Assembly (NCBI RefSeq): GCF_037201975.1
Contig: NZ_CP147520.1
Location: forward strand, 868,001-932,000
Origin: Streptomyces sp. TG1A-60
Lineage (GTDB): Bacteria > Actinomycetota > Actinomycetes > Streptomycetales > Streptomycetaceae
Direction of reading: 5' to 3'
Length of the DNA: 64,000 nucleotides
Shown in pieces: positions 8,495-17,010 of this stretch. The position numbers and the translations under genes were made by a program. The notes beneath the pieces are model-generated. The model did not search any database. It saw only the letters and a list, made by a program, of their open reading frames with translations, and was not told the origin of the DNA. Position 1 is the stretch's first letter; every line of letters starts with the position of its first letter.

Positions 8495-8595
8495 CAGATG
8501 ACAACGGTGTTCAGTGCCGCGTTGCCGGATACCCCCCCACCCGTAGTTCACTGTGATCCCGATCCGAACACACGAACGCGATGAAGGGCGGATGC

Positions 8596-9534
8596 ATGGG
8601 GGCTGGGCACGATCACGGGCACGCGCGTCACGCGCCGAGCAGTGGTACGGCGGCAGCGGCGTACCGCGGCAGGCTGCGGATCGCGTTGTCGATCACGCTC
8701 ACCGTCATGGTGGTCGAGATCGTCGGTGGCGTTCTCGCCGATTCGCTGGCGCTCATCGCGGACGCGGCGCACATGGCGACGGACGCGGTGGGCCTGGGCA
8801 TGGCGCTCCTCGCGATCCACTTCGCGAACCGTCCGGCGAGCGGCAACCGCACCTTCGGTTACGCGCGGGCCGAGATACTCGCGGCGCTCGCCAACTGTCT
8901 GCTGCTGCTCGGCGTCGGCGGCTATGTGCTCTACGAGGCGATCCAGCGCTTCATCACGCCCGCGGGGACCGAGGGCGGGCTGACCGTGGTGTTCGGCGCG
9001 GTCGGTCTGGTCGCGAACACGATCTCGCTGACCCTGCTGATGCGGGGCCAGAAGGAGAGCCTGAACGTCCGGGGCGCTTTCCTGGAGGTGGCGGCGGACG
9101 CGCTCGGCTCGGTGGCGGTGATCGTCTCCGCGACGGTCGTCCTGTTCACCGGCTGGCAGGCCGCCGACCCGATCGCCTCGCTGGTCATCGCTCTGATGAT
9201 CGTCCCGCGTACGGTGAAGCTGCTGCGCGAGACCCTCGACGTCCTGCTGGAGGCTGCTCCCAAGAACGTCGACATGGCAGAGGTGCGATCCCACATACTG
9301 GCACTGCCGGGGGTGGAGGACGTCCACGATCTGCACGCCTGGACGATCACCTCCGGTTTGCCGGTGCTCTCGGCCCATGTGGTCGTCGGCTCCGACACGT
9401 TGGACTCCATGGGACACGAGAAGATACTGCACGACCTCCAGGGGTGCATCGGCGATCACTTCGACGTCGAGCACTGCACCTTCCAGCTGGAGCCGAGCGG
9501 CCACGCGGAACACGAGGCGAAGCTGTGCCACTGA
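8596..9534 (+). CDS. Cation diffusion facilitator (CzcD-like divalent metal exporter)
   Basis: About 312 aa inner-membrane antiporter exporting Zn2+ or a related divalent ion. A histidine-rich N-terminus (HDHGHARHA) precedes six membrane spans. Metal-site pairs are visible as AHMATD in span 2 and EVAADALGS in span 5. The C-terminal cytosolic domain (VRSHILALPGVEDVHDLHAW) has the usual ferredoxin-like pattern and ends in a second histidine-containing tail. ATG 8596 is preferred because GAAGGGCGG sits just before it; ATG 8581 would add five residues with no ribosome site. Followed with an overlap by the broken GNAT gene. Confidence 0.88.
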   Translation: MGAGHDHGHARHAPSSGTAAAAYRGRLRIALSITLTVMVVEIVGGVLADSLALIADAAHMATDAVGLGMALLAIHFANRPASGNRTFGYARAEILAALANCLLLLGVGGYVLYEAIQRFITPAGTEGGLTVVFGAVGLVANTISLTLLMRGQKESLNVRGAFLEVAADALGSVAVIVSATVVLFTGWQAADPIASLVIALMIVPRTVKLLRETLDVLLEAAPKNVDMAEVRSHILALPGVEDVHDLHAWTITSGLPVLSAHVVVGSDTLDSMGHEKILHDLQGCIGDHFDVEHCTFQLEPSGHAEHEAKLCH

Positions 9535-10043
9535 ACATCGACTGGAGCACGCGGCCGGAGACGCCCGCCGACCGGGAGGCGGTGTACGCGGTCAACGCCG
9601 CCGCCTTCGAGACCGACGCGGAGGCGAAGCTGGTGGACGCGCTGCGCGGGACACCGGACGCCTGGCTGTCCGGACTGTCGTACGTGGCCGAGACACCGGA
9701 CGGCACGGTCTCGGCGTAAGCCCTGATCACCCGCTGCCTGGTGGACGAGACGCCCGCGCCGGCACTGGCCCCCGTGGCGGTGCTGCCGGACCGGCAGCGG
9801 CAAGGGGCGGGCGGGGCCGTCGTACGCGCGGCGCTGGCGGCGGCACGCACGAGTGGGGAGCGGCTCGTCCTCGTGCTGGGACATCCCGAGTACTATCCGC
9901 GCTTCGGCTTCGCCCGGGCATCCGAGTACGGTATCCGGCCCGGTTTCGACGTGCCGGACGCGGCGATGATGGCCCTGGTCCTGAACGGTTCCGGGCCGGT
10001 GGCGTCCGGCACCATCAGGTATCCGGCCGCGTTCGGGGTCTGA
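9525..10043 (+). pseudogene. GNAT-family N-acetyltransferase with an in-frame TAA
   Basis: A 173-codon frame from GTG 9525 (overlapping the CDF stop) reads WSTRPETPADREAVYAVNAAAF and then DGTVSA, TAA at 9717-9719, then continues in the same frame with ALITRCLVDETPAPALAPVAVLP, the acetyl-CoA loop RQRQGAGGAVVRAAL, and GHPEYYPRFGFARAS. These are normal GNAT elements in order, so one codon (probably TAC or CAC) has become a stop. Substrate unknown. Read-through, a recent nonsense mutation or a base-call error are all possible. Confidence 0.82.
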
Positions 10044-10191
10044 CGCGCGGGCCGCCCTCGTCGCCGGCGCGGACGCGCGGGTGTCATGGGGCGGGATGCG
10101 TGGGTAGGACATGCGGGTTGGCGCGAAGTGCCGGGAGTGCTGGTTTCGTGCGGCAGACTTTGAGGCTCGAAGAACGAGGCGAAGGATGGGC

Positions 10192-10818
10192 ATGCCGATC
10201 ACACCTGCCACCGCGATGCACAGTTCACAAGGGGGGCACCTCCCAAACCCTGGAGGCTCTGGGGGAGGCACCACGGAAGCGATCCTGTTGGAACTGGTCG
10301 ACGAGGTCGGCACCACGATCGGCACCGCGGAGAAGCTGGCCGCCCATCAGCCCCCCGGGCAGTTGCACCGGGCGTTCTCCGTCTTCCTCTTCGACGAGCG
10401 CGGCCGGCTGCTGCTCCAGCAGCGCGCCCTCGGCAAGTACCACTCTCCCGGGGTCTGGTCGAACACCTGCTGCGGCCATCCCTACCCGGGAGAGTCCCCC
10501 TTCGCGGCTGCGGCGCGGCGGACACACGAGGAGCTGGGGGTCTCCCCGGCGCTGCTCGGCGAGGCGGGCACGGTCCGCTACAACCACCCTGACCCGGAAT
10601 CCGGCCTGGTGGAGCAGGAGTTCAACCATCTGTTCGTCGGGCTGCTGCGGGCCCCGCTGCGGCCCGATCCGGACGAGGTCGGCGCCACCGCGTTCGTGAC
10701 CCCGGCCGAGCTGGCGGAGCGCCATGCCAAGGACACCTTCTCGTCCTGGTTCATGACGGTCCTGGGCGCGGCCCGGCCGGCGGTCCGGGAGTTGACGGGT
10801 CCCTCCGCCGGCTGGTGA
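10192..10818 (+). CDS. idi: Isopentenyl-diphosphate delta-isomerase, type I
   Basis: Interconverts isopentenyl and dimethylallyl diphosphate for isoprenoid synthesis; cytosolic Nudix-fold enzyme. Catalytic Cys in WSNTCCGHP near residue 92, Nudix-like box SPFAAAARRTHEELG near 110, and catalytic Glu with metal ligands in EQEFNHLFVG near 145. ATG 10192 follows GAAGGA at a good spacing. The first 25 or so residues (SSQGGHLPNPGGSGGGTTE) are unlike the family and are encoded by a palindromic repeat. The conserved protein begins around EAILLELVDE, so the true start or the N-terminus has been altered by that repeat. Confidence 0.9.
   Translation: MPITPATAMHSSQGGHLPNPGGSGGGTTEAILLELVDEVGTTIGTAEKLAAHQPPGQLHRAFSVFLFDERGRLLLQQRALGKYHSPGVWSNTCCGHPYPGESPFAAAARRTHEELGVSPALLGEAGTVRYNHPDPESGLVEQEFNHLFVGLLRAPLRPDPDEVGATAFVTPAELAERHAKDTFSSWFMTVLGAARPAVRELTGPSAGW
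10231..10272. repeat. Imperfect palindromic repeat inside the 5' end of idi
   Basis: GGGGGGCACCTCCCAAACCC and, 11 bases on, TGGGGGAGGCACC form an imperfect inverted repeat. I recall similar sequences as dispersed intergenic repeats in Streptomyces. Here it is translated as a Gly/Pro-rich linker in the isomerase N-terminus. Confidence 0.6.
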
Positions 10819-10828
10819 TCACACCATC

Positions 10829-11344
10829 TCACCCTTGGATCAGATGTGCGGGCGCGAGCGGCAGGGCGGCCCAGATCACCTTGCCGCCACTCGCGGTGTG
10901 CTCGACGTCGCAGACGCCGCCCGCCTCCAGGGTGATCTCACGCACCAGGAGCAGCCCCCGGCCGCCGAGCCGGCCGTGGTCGGTCTCCAGGGCGGTCGGA
11001 CGGTAGGGGTGGTTGTCCTCCACCGAGACCCGCACCCACTCGGCGTCGACGGCGACCTCGACGGCGAGCGTGGGCGACAGGAGCGCCGCGTGTTTGACCG
11101 CGTTCGTCACCAGCTCGGAGAGGATCAGCAGAAGCCCTTGGACCAGGTCGTCGGAGATCGGCACACCCTGCCGGGCGAGCAGGCCCCGGACGGCACGCCG
11201 CGCCTGCGGCACCGAGGCGTCGACGGCGGCAGCGGTGAACCGCCAGACCCCTTCGTACGGCAGTGGTACCGGCGGCCTCGGGTCGGCGGGCACATGCCCG
11301 TCGCCTCCAGGGCGTGGGTCGCTCCCGCGCCCTTGGTCGTCCAT
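10829..11344 (-). CDS. ATP-binding anti-sigma/histidine-kinase-like protein (RsbW type)
   Basis: About 171 aa GHKL ATPase domain protein with no histidine or membrane part. In Streptomyces such stand-alone domains usually act as serine kinases controlling anti-sigma antagonists. N-box LILSELVTNAVKHAAL near residue 85, G1-like VSVEDNHPYRP near 120, and G2 LGGRGLLLVREI near 140. The N-terminus is proline/glycine-rich (DPRPGGDGHVPADPRPPVP). ATG 11344 is preferred; an in-frame GTG at 11380 is possible but lacks a ribosome site. No partner sigma factor lies nearby, so the target is unknown. Confidence 0.8.
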   Translation of the reverse strand: MDDQGRGSDPRPGGDGHVPADPRPPVPLPYEGVWRFTAAAVDASVPQARRAVRGLLARQGVPISDDLVQGLLLILSELVTNAVKHAALLSPTLAVEVAVDAEWVRVSVEDNHPYRPTALETDHGRLGGRGLLLVREITLEAGGVCDVEHTASGGKVIWAALPLAPAHLIQG

Positions 11345-11609
11345 GGTCCGGTCGCCACCCTTGTGCTCGATTGTCACCACATGTCGAGTGTTGGTAACTC
11401 AGCGCTGCGCGCGGAGGACTGAACAGAAGTCAGCGCGTATCGGCGACTTTCGGACCACTCGCGTTCACGTCGGGCAGCCCTGCGACCGCTTCTGCTTGGG
11501 GCGGGCCCCTTTCGGAACTATTCGGGTTGTACGGGTTCGACGTCGGGCATCGTCGCCTTCCGGGCCCCTTCTTGATCGTGTGGGCGCGGTGGTGGCTAGC
11601 ATCCCGTAC

Positions 11610-12353
11610 ATGGAGCCTCAGCTGCTGGACACCCTCGCCGACGGGGTCGCGACCGTCGTCGTCCATCACCCAGCCAAGCGCAACGCCATGACGGCCGGGA
11701 TGTGGCGGGCGCTGCCGCCGCTCCTCGACCGGCTGGCCGCCGACCCCGCCGTGCGGGCGCTGGTACTCACCGGGGAGGGCGGGACGTTCTGTGCGGGGGC
11801 CGACATCTCCACGCTACGGGAGTCGCCGGACGACGCCCAGCAGTTGGCCGTTCTCGCCGAGGAGACTCTCGCGGCGTTCCCCAAACCGACCCTCGCGGCG
11901 ATCCGCGGGCACTGCGTGGGCGGGGGCGCGCAGCTGGCGGCGGCCTGCGATCTGCGGTTCGCGGAGGCGGGGTCGCTGTTCGGGATCACGCCCGCGAAGC
12001 TGGGGCTCGTCTACCCGTCCTCCTCCACCCGGCGGTTGGTGTCGCTGGTCGGTCCCGGCACCGCCAAGTACCTGCTGTTCTCCGGTGAGTTGATCGACGC
12101 GGACCGGGCGCTGCGCACGGGGTTGGTGGACGAGGTGCTGCCCGCCGGTGAACTGGACGGGCGGGTGGCCGGGTTCACCCGGGTGCTGGTCTCCCGCTCC
12201 CGGCTGACGCAGGCGGCGGCCAAGGAGTTCGCGAACGGCCGTACGGACCGCGACGCCCACTGGGCCGAGCAGGCGCGCGGCAGCGGCGACACCACGGAGG
12301 GCGTCGCCGCGTTCCTGGATCGCAGACCGCCCCGGTTCGCATGGAGCATCTGA
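11610..12353 (+). CDS. Enoyl-CoA hydratase/isomerase family protein
   Basis: 247 aa crotonase-fold enzyme, probably hydrating an enoyl-CoA. Substrate loop HHPAKRNAMT near residue 22, first oxyanion-hole segment GEGGTFCAGADISTL near 60, second IRGHCVGGGAQLAAACDLRFA near 95, and SLFGITPAKLGLVYPSS near 120. The Glu usually opposite the active site is not clear, so it may be an isomerase or another crotonase. ATG 11610 is the first start after a long non-homologous lead. It stands alone, convergent with the DJ-1 gene. Confidence 0.85.
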   Translation: MEPQLLDTLADGVATVVVHHPAKRNAMTAGMWRALPPLLDRLAADPAVRALVLTGEGGTFCAGADISTLRESPDDAQQLAVLAEETLAAFPKPTLAAIRGHCVGGGAQLAAACDLRFAEAGSLFGITPAKLGLVYPSSSTRRLVSLVGPGTAKYLLFSGELIDADRALRTGLVDEVLPAGELDGRVAGFTRVLVSRSRLTQAAAKEFANGRTDRDAHWAEQARGSGDTTEGVAAFLDRRPPRFAWSI

Positions 12354-12398
12354 ACTCGCCTGCCGCGTCCGGCCGCTGACCGCTCGTCGGCCGCGTGC

Positions 12399-13034
12399 TC
12401 ACCGCAGCACGAAGCGGCTGTTCTCGCGGAACCACTCGACGAGGTGGGCGGGGGCCTTCTCGGGGGCGCCCGCGTCGTACGGCGGCTGGGGGTCGTACTC
12501 GGTCGCCAGCTGGATCGCCTGGGCGTGGTCGTCGCCCGCGATCCGGCCGAGCAGGGTCAGCCCCATGTCGATGCCGGAGGAGACGCCGGCCGCGGTGACG
12601 TACTTGCCGTCGAACACCACACGCTCCCCCGTCGGCTCGGCGCCGAACCGCTTCAGCTCGTCGAGGGCCAGCCAGTGCGAGGTCGCGCGACGGCCCTGGA
12701 GCAGCCCGGCGGCGGCGAGCAGCAGGGAGCCGGTGCACACGGAGGTCGTCCAGGTGCTGGCGGTGTCGGCCGTGCGCAGCCAGCCCAGCAGGGCCTCGTT
12801 CTCCATCTGCGCGCTCTGTCCGGGGCCGCCGGGGACGATCACGATGTCGGGGCTCGGCACCTCCGCCAGGGGCCGGTCGGCCGTGATCGCGAGGGCGCCC
12901 TGGTCGGTGCGGACAGGGCCGGTCTCCTCGGCGACGAAGACGAGTTCGGCGTCGGGTGCGCGGCCCAGGGTCTCGTAGGGGCCCACCGCGTCCAGGGCGG
13001 TGAAACGGTCGAAGAGGACGATCGCGATCTGCAT
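12399..13034 (-). CDS. DJ-1/PfpI family protein
   Basis: 211 aa. N-terminal MQIAIVLFDRFTALDAVGPYE, VPGGPG near 72, nucleophile elbow TTSVCTGSLLLAAAGLLQGR near 98 with Cys at the elbow, and TSHWLALDELKRFG with the following histidine. These fit the isonitrile-hydratase/GlxA-like branch rather than the protease or glyoxalase branches. It follows a GlxA-type regulator gene on the same strand by about 50 bp, a common pairing, so the regulator may control it. Confidence 0.85.
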   Translation of the reverse strand: MQIAIVLFDRFTALDAVGPYETLGRAPDAELVFVAEETGPVRTDQGALAITADRPLAEVPSPDIVIVPGGPGQSAQMENEALLGWLRTADTASTWTTSVCTGSLLLAAAGLLQGRRATSHWLALDELKRFGAEPTGERVVFDGKYVTAAGVSSGIDMGLTLLGRIAGDDHAQAIQLATEYDPQPPYDAGAPEKAPAHLVEWFRENSRFVLR

Positions 13035-13085
13035 GGGACTGCCTTCCGTGAGTGCGGCGCTCCGCGAGGCGGTCGCGCGGGTGCG

Positions 13086-13712
13086 CTACGGGGTCGGAGC
13101 GGGGCGAAAGCGGCGGCGGTACTCCGCCGGGGCCGTGCCGAGGGTCTTGACGAAGGCGCGGCGCATGGCCTCGGAGGTTCCGTAGCCGCAGGTGCGGGAG
13201 ATCTCCTCGACTCCGTCGGAGGTGTCCTCCAGGAGGCGGCGGGCGTGTTCGAGGCGGACGCGGTCGACGTACCGGCCCGGGGTCGTGCCCGTCTCGGCCC
13301 GGAAAACGCGGGCGAAGTGGCGGGGTGAGAGCCGGGCGCGGGCGGCCAGGGTCTCGACGCTCAGGTCGTCGCCGGGGTGCTCGGTGATCCACTGCTGGAC
13401 CTCGCGGAGCGGTTCCCGCCGGGCGGTCTGGGCGGCGAGCTGGGCGCTGAACTGGGCCTGGTTACCCGGCCGGCGCAGGAAGACGACCAGATGGCGGGCG
13501 ATGGCGAGGGCGGCGTCGCGGCCGATGTCCTCCTCGACGAGCGCGAGGGCGAGGTCGATGCCGGAGGTGACGCCGGCGGAGGTGGCGATGTGCCCGTCGC
13601 GTATGTAGATGGGGTCCGGGTCGACCTCGACGGCCGGGTGGTCGCGGGCCAGCCTGTGGCAGTACGCCCAGTGCGTGGTCGCCCGGCGGCCGTCCAGGAC
13701 CTTTTCTGCCAT
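13086..13712 (-). pseudogene. GlxA-type AraC regulator lacking most of its DJ-1 domain
   Basis: 208 aa. The C-terminal half is a complete AraC-type double HTH (LSVETLAARARLSPRHFARV and EEISRTCGYGTSEAMRRAF). The N-terminus begins MAEKVLDGRRATTHWAYCHRL, which is where a full-length GlxA regulator is already about 110 residues in, past the nucleophile elbow. The 95 bp upstream before the divergent gene have no trace of the missing part. Either a deletion removed it or the remaining protein works without a ligand-sensing half. DNA binding could be retained. Confidence 0.65.
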
Positions 13713-13807
13713 GGGCGGGACCGGGACGTGGCTCGGGTCGGCCGGGGCTCGCGATCCGCGAGGGCCGACCCTGCCCTTCGTACCAACCAGTCGGTAACCT
13801 GCGGGGC

Positions 13808-14674
13808 ATGACCTCTTCTCTGCCGAAGCGCGCCGGTCGGCGCTGCCACAACCTCCTCAATCCCTTCCACTCGGCGCACTACTTCTCGCCGGACCTCGGG
13901 CGGGAGCTGGCCGCCGTGGGGGTTCGGGACCCGAGGGCGGCGTACTTCGCGGTGCGGGCCGCGGCGATGGGCGGGGTCGGCCCGGGCGTGGTGACGGCGA
14001 CGTTCTTCAACTTCCGGCACGAACTGGTGGCGGAGCATGTGCCCGCCGTGTGGGAGACAGCCGCGCCGCCGATGGCGCTGGCGGCCCGCGAGCGGGCCGT
14101 CGACGCCACGCTGCGGCGGCTGCTCGGCGAGGAGCTGATCGCCTCCGAGGAGGTCGCCGAGGCGGCGGAGCTGGCGCTGCGTGCCACCGAGGCGTGCGCG
14201 AGGACCGCGCGCCCCCTGTACGCCGCGCACGCCGATCTCCCCATACCCGAGCGCCCCCACCTCGCGCTCTGGCACGCGACCACTCTGCTGCGCGAACACC
14301 GTGGTGACGGGCATCTGCACGTGCTCCTCGACGCCGGTCTCGATCCGGTCGAGGCTCTGGTCAGCCACACCGCGACCGGCAAGGGCATGTCCCCGAAATG
14401 GGTCCTCGGCACGCGCGGCTGGAACCGGGACGAGTGGGACGCGGCGAGCGCACGGCTCCGGGACCGCGGCCTGCTGGACACCGAGGGCGAGCTGACGGAG
14501 GCGGGCGTCGCCCTCCGCGGGGAGATCGAGGCCGCGACGGACCGCCTCGACCTGGCGCCGTACGAGCACCTGGGCGCCGCCGGGGTGGACCGGCTCACTG
14601 AGCTGATGACCTCTCTGGTGACGACCCTGCTCGCCGCGGGGGCGTTCCCGGCGGGAATGATCGGCACAAGCTGA
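13808..14674 (+). CDS. SCO6745-family protein (SalK-like helix-turn-helix fold)
   Basis: 288 aa. N-terminus RRCHNLLNPFHSAHYFSPDL, central PERPHLALWHATTLLREHRGDGH near 152, then GKGMSPKWVLGTRGWNRDEW near 195 and a C-terminal MarR-like helical part. I recall this pattern as the SCO6745/SalK family, widespread in actinomycetes and of unknown biochemical role. ATG 13808 lies about 95 bp from the divergent truncated regulator. Confidence 0.75.
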   Translation: MTSSLPKRAGRRCHNLLNPFHSAHYFSPDLGRELAAVGVRDPRAAYFAVRAAAMGGVGPGVVTATFFNFRHELVAEHVPAVWETAAPPMALAARERAVDATLRRLLGEELIASEEVAEAAELALRATEACARTARPLYAAHADLPIPERPHLALWHATTLLREHRGDGHLHVLLDAGLDPVEALVSHTATGKGMSPKWVLGTRGWNRDEWDAASARLRDRGLLDTEGELTEAGVALRGEIEAATDRLDLAPYEHLGAAGVDRLTELMTSLVTTLLAAGAFPAGMIGTS

Positions 14675-14759
14675 CCGGATCGGTTCAGGCATGAACGGTA
14701 CGGGGCGCGGTACCCGATCGTTCCTGGCCCAGCCAGCCGGGAGACGAAAGGGGAAGTAC

Positions 14760-14903
14760 GTGTTCCGTGCGATCGCAGACGTGTTGCGGCAGATCGGTGG
14801 GGCCATCGCGACGGTGGTGACGCTGCCGTTCCGGGCCGTGGCCCGGCTCTTCGGCGGCGCGTCGAGCTCGACGCGCCGCACCGGGCGAGCCCGTCGGGCC
14901 TGA
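14760..14903 (+). CDS. LPFR-type small protein
   Basis: 47 aa, GTG start at 14760 behind AAAGGGGAAG. Sequence: an amphipathic/hydrophobic segment (IADVLRQIGGAIATVVTLPF) followed by RAVARLFGGASSSTRRT and a basic tail. The LPFRA-ARLFGG core is what I recall as the Streptomyces LPFR small-protein family; function unknown, perhaps membrane-associated. Confidence 0.7.
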   Translation: MFRAIADVLRQIGGAIATVVTLPFRAVARLFGGASSSTRRTGRARRA

Positions 14904-14926
14904 TCTTCGGCCGGGCCCTGGACGCC

Positions 14927-14956
14927 GGAGCCGGACGCGACCACGCGTCCGGCTCC
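14927..14956. terminator. Strong hairpin after the LPFR gene
   Basis: Perfect 13-bp GC stem (GGAGCCGGACGCG / CGCGTCCGGCTCC) with a 4-nt ACCA loop, starting 23 bp after the small gene's stop. The Tn7-like element begins 18 bp beyond it. Confidence 0.8.
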
Positions 14957-14974
14957 ACGTCTGTCCCGGGCCGA

Positions 14975-15106
14975 TGTGACTGGTCGAGATAGTCGTCACC
15001 AAGGTGGGTCGGCGAGCTGGTACCGAGCACAGACTTGAGCGCGGTAGTTGTCACTGTTTGGCCATTCCAGTTGTCACCACCTAGGGCTTTTCGCTCTAGT
15101 TGTCAC
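14975..15106. repeat. Left transposon end: terminal repeat plus internal TnsB-type sites
   Basis: The end repeat 14975-15000 contains GATAGTCGTCACC. Matching TAGTTGTCAC-type motifs recur at 15045-15054, 15068-15077 (CAGTTGTCAC) and 15097-15106, all in the same orientation. This is the multi-site pattern expected of a Tn7-like end. Confidence 0.8.
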
Positions 15107-15158
15107 CAACTTCGATCGTTGGGATCGCTGTACGTCAGCGATCTGGTTGCTTGGTGAT

Positions 15159-16022
15159 GTGGACACGAGAAGCGGGTTGTCCGGACTCGGCGACGCGGTC
15201 GCTGCGGCGTCCACCGATGCGCTGTGGTCGCATTGGTGCACGTGGGCCGACCTGCTCGCCCCGGTCGATGTCTCCGGTGGTCGGGCCGGGCTCGACCTGG
15301 CTCCGGGGTGGGAGTCGCGGTGGTCTGTGACGTGGCGAACCACCAGCGAAGAGCTCACGCGGTCGGTCGAGGAGTTGATTCGGTACGGGTTGCGTGAGTT
15401 CGCTCCGATGCGCGTGTTCACGTGGCGGCGGGAACAACGTCACCGTCCCGGGCTGCCGTTTGTTCAGAGCACCGGTCGCCTACACGGGGCGGAGAGCATA
15501 GAAGAGGCTCGGTTCCTGCTCGCTCTGGACTTCGCCGGCGAGGTGACGGATGTTGTTTCGCAGCCGTTCAGGATGCGCTTCGGCGGAGCCCTCGGAGAAC
15601 GACCGCACACCCCGGACTACCTGGTGCGCACGAGGGCCGGTGTCTGGCTGATCGACGTACGCCCGGCTGAGCTGATCTTCGAGAAGGATTGGGAGTCGTT
15701 CGCTGCCGCCGCAGAGCTGGCTCGCGTCTGCGGTTGGGAGTTCGCGGTCGTGGGTGAGTGGCTGCCTCACATCATGATGACCTTGGACTGGCTGTCGTCG
15801 CGTCGGCGGTCGATGGCGGACCCTCTTCAGTTGGAGCCGACCCTCCTGGCTGAAGCAGCAGCCGGCGGGCGAACCTTCGGCGAGCTGGCGGCCTGCACCG
15901 CCTTCCCGCCGGTGGCCCGGGCCCACCTGCTGCATCTGCTCTGGCACCGACGGTTGGGGCTGGACCTGCGGGCCCCTCTCGGTGACGGTTCGGTGATCGT
16001 CACGGGGAAGGTGTCGCCATGA
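15159..16022 (+). CDS. tnsA: TnsA-like heteromeric transposase endonuclease
   Basis: About 287 aa. In Tn7 systems TnsA cuts the 5' ends of the element while TnsB cuts the 3' ends. Endonuclease fold: RREQRHRPGLPF, acidic residue in ESIEEARFLLALDF, SQPFRMRF, catalytic Asp in HTPDYLV, then LIDVRPAE, where the usual QxK lysine is replaced by Arg. The C-terminal extension (DPLQLEPTLLAEAAAGGRTF) resembles a winged-helix part that would contact TnsC. The open frame reaches 15048, but that start lies inside the transposon end repeats; GTG 15159 is the next plausible start. The stop overlaps the tnsB ATG (ATGA). Confidence 0.78.
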   Translation: MDTRSGLSGLGDAVAAASTDALWSHWCTWADLLAPVDVSGGRAGLDLAPGWESRWSVTWRTTSEELTRSVEELIRYGLREFAPMRVFTWRREQRHRPGLPFVQSTGRLHGAESIEEARFLLALDFAGEVTDVVSQPFRMRFGGALGERPHTPDYLVRTRAGVWLIDVRPAELIFEKDWESFAAAAELARVCGWEFAVVGEWLPHIMMTLDWLSSRRRSMADPLQLEPTLLAEAAAGGRTFGELAACTAFPPVARAHLLHLLWHRRLGLDLRAPLGDGSVIVTGKVSP

Positions 16023-17010
16023 CTGCGACCGCACTGGACGTGTCAGTCGGCAGCGCTCTCGTGCTCGACGGGGACGAGTGGCGCGTCGAGCGAGGCGAAC
16101 CGCACACCGGCCGCGTCCACTTGGTGGCCCTGGACGGAACTCGGCAGAGCGTGACCTACCGCTTTCTGGCCCACCACCCGGACTGTCACTCCTCCTCGGT
16201 CACCGCCGCAGAGGGAGCCAGCCGCAGCCGTCAGCCCAAGAGCCTGGGTGACTTGACGCCGCGCCAGTTGGAGCTGGTCAAGGTCCGACTGGAACACCTG
16301 GCGGAAGTCAGGACCGGCTTCCGCAGCGGGGACCGACTTCGACCGGGACCGGGCGAGCCGAAGCCGCAATACAACCCGGACACGAGCACGGTCACCTCGC
16401 GGAGGCATGCAAAGGTCGCCGAGTTGCAGGCGATGGGCCGTCAGGAAGCAAGACTTCTCGCGCTGGACCAGGTCGGGCTTCGCACGCTGATCCGCTGGGA
16501 GAAGCAGTTCCAGCGGGACGGGATCATCGGCTGTGCTGATGACCGGTGGCTGCGCGAGAGCGGCAGCCACCGGAAGGTCAACAAGGAGGTCCGTGAGGCG
16601 ATCCACGCGGTCAGGCAGGAGACGAAACACCTGTCGAAGGTGAGCATGACCACCAAAGTCCGGCTGATCACGCAGTACATGCATGAGACGTTCGGGACCG
16701 CCCCCGAGGACGTCCCGAGCTACGCGGTGCTGCGGCGGGTCTGGCATGAGTGGTTCGGCTCGGGGCGGGGACGTCAGCGCAATCAGCAGGGCGACGATCT
16801 GGTGAGCAATGACGGCTACGTGCTGATCGATCGCCCCGGCAAGGTCGTCGCCCTGGACACCACGGTGCTTCCGGTCATGGTTCGCGAATCGGTCTTCGAC
16901 GAAGCAGTGAAGGTGCATCTCACCCTCGCCCTTTGCACCTACACGCACTCGATCTGCGCGTTTCGTCTGACGCTGGTCTCGGACACGTCGGTCGACGTCG
17001 CGATGGGCAG
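16019..17010 (+). pseudogene. tnsB: TnsB-like DDE transposase, 3' truncated
   Basis: About 330 residues are recognisable. A beta-rich N-terminus (VLDGDEWRVERGEP), helix-turn-helix region (GRQEARLLALDQVGLRTLIRWEKQFQRDG), and entry to the integrase core with the first catalytic Asp in GKVVALDTTVLPV, then HLTLALCTYTHSICAFRL and SDTSVDVAM. At about 17005 homology stops: the second Asp and the Glu of the DDE triad and the C-terminal TnsC-binding part are missing, and the frame runs on into unrelated low-quality sequence to 17437. Probably an internal deletion joined tnsB to a later gene. Confidence 0.78.

Noticed and set aside
15048..15158. TTG 15048 as the tnsA start
   Set aside because: It would place the protein start inside the transposon-end binding repeats, and the first 37 residues lack TnsA-like features.
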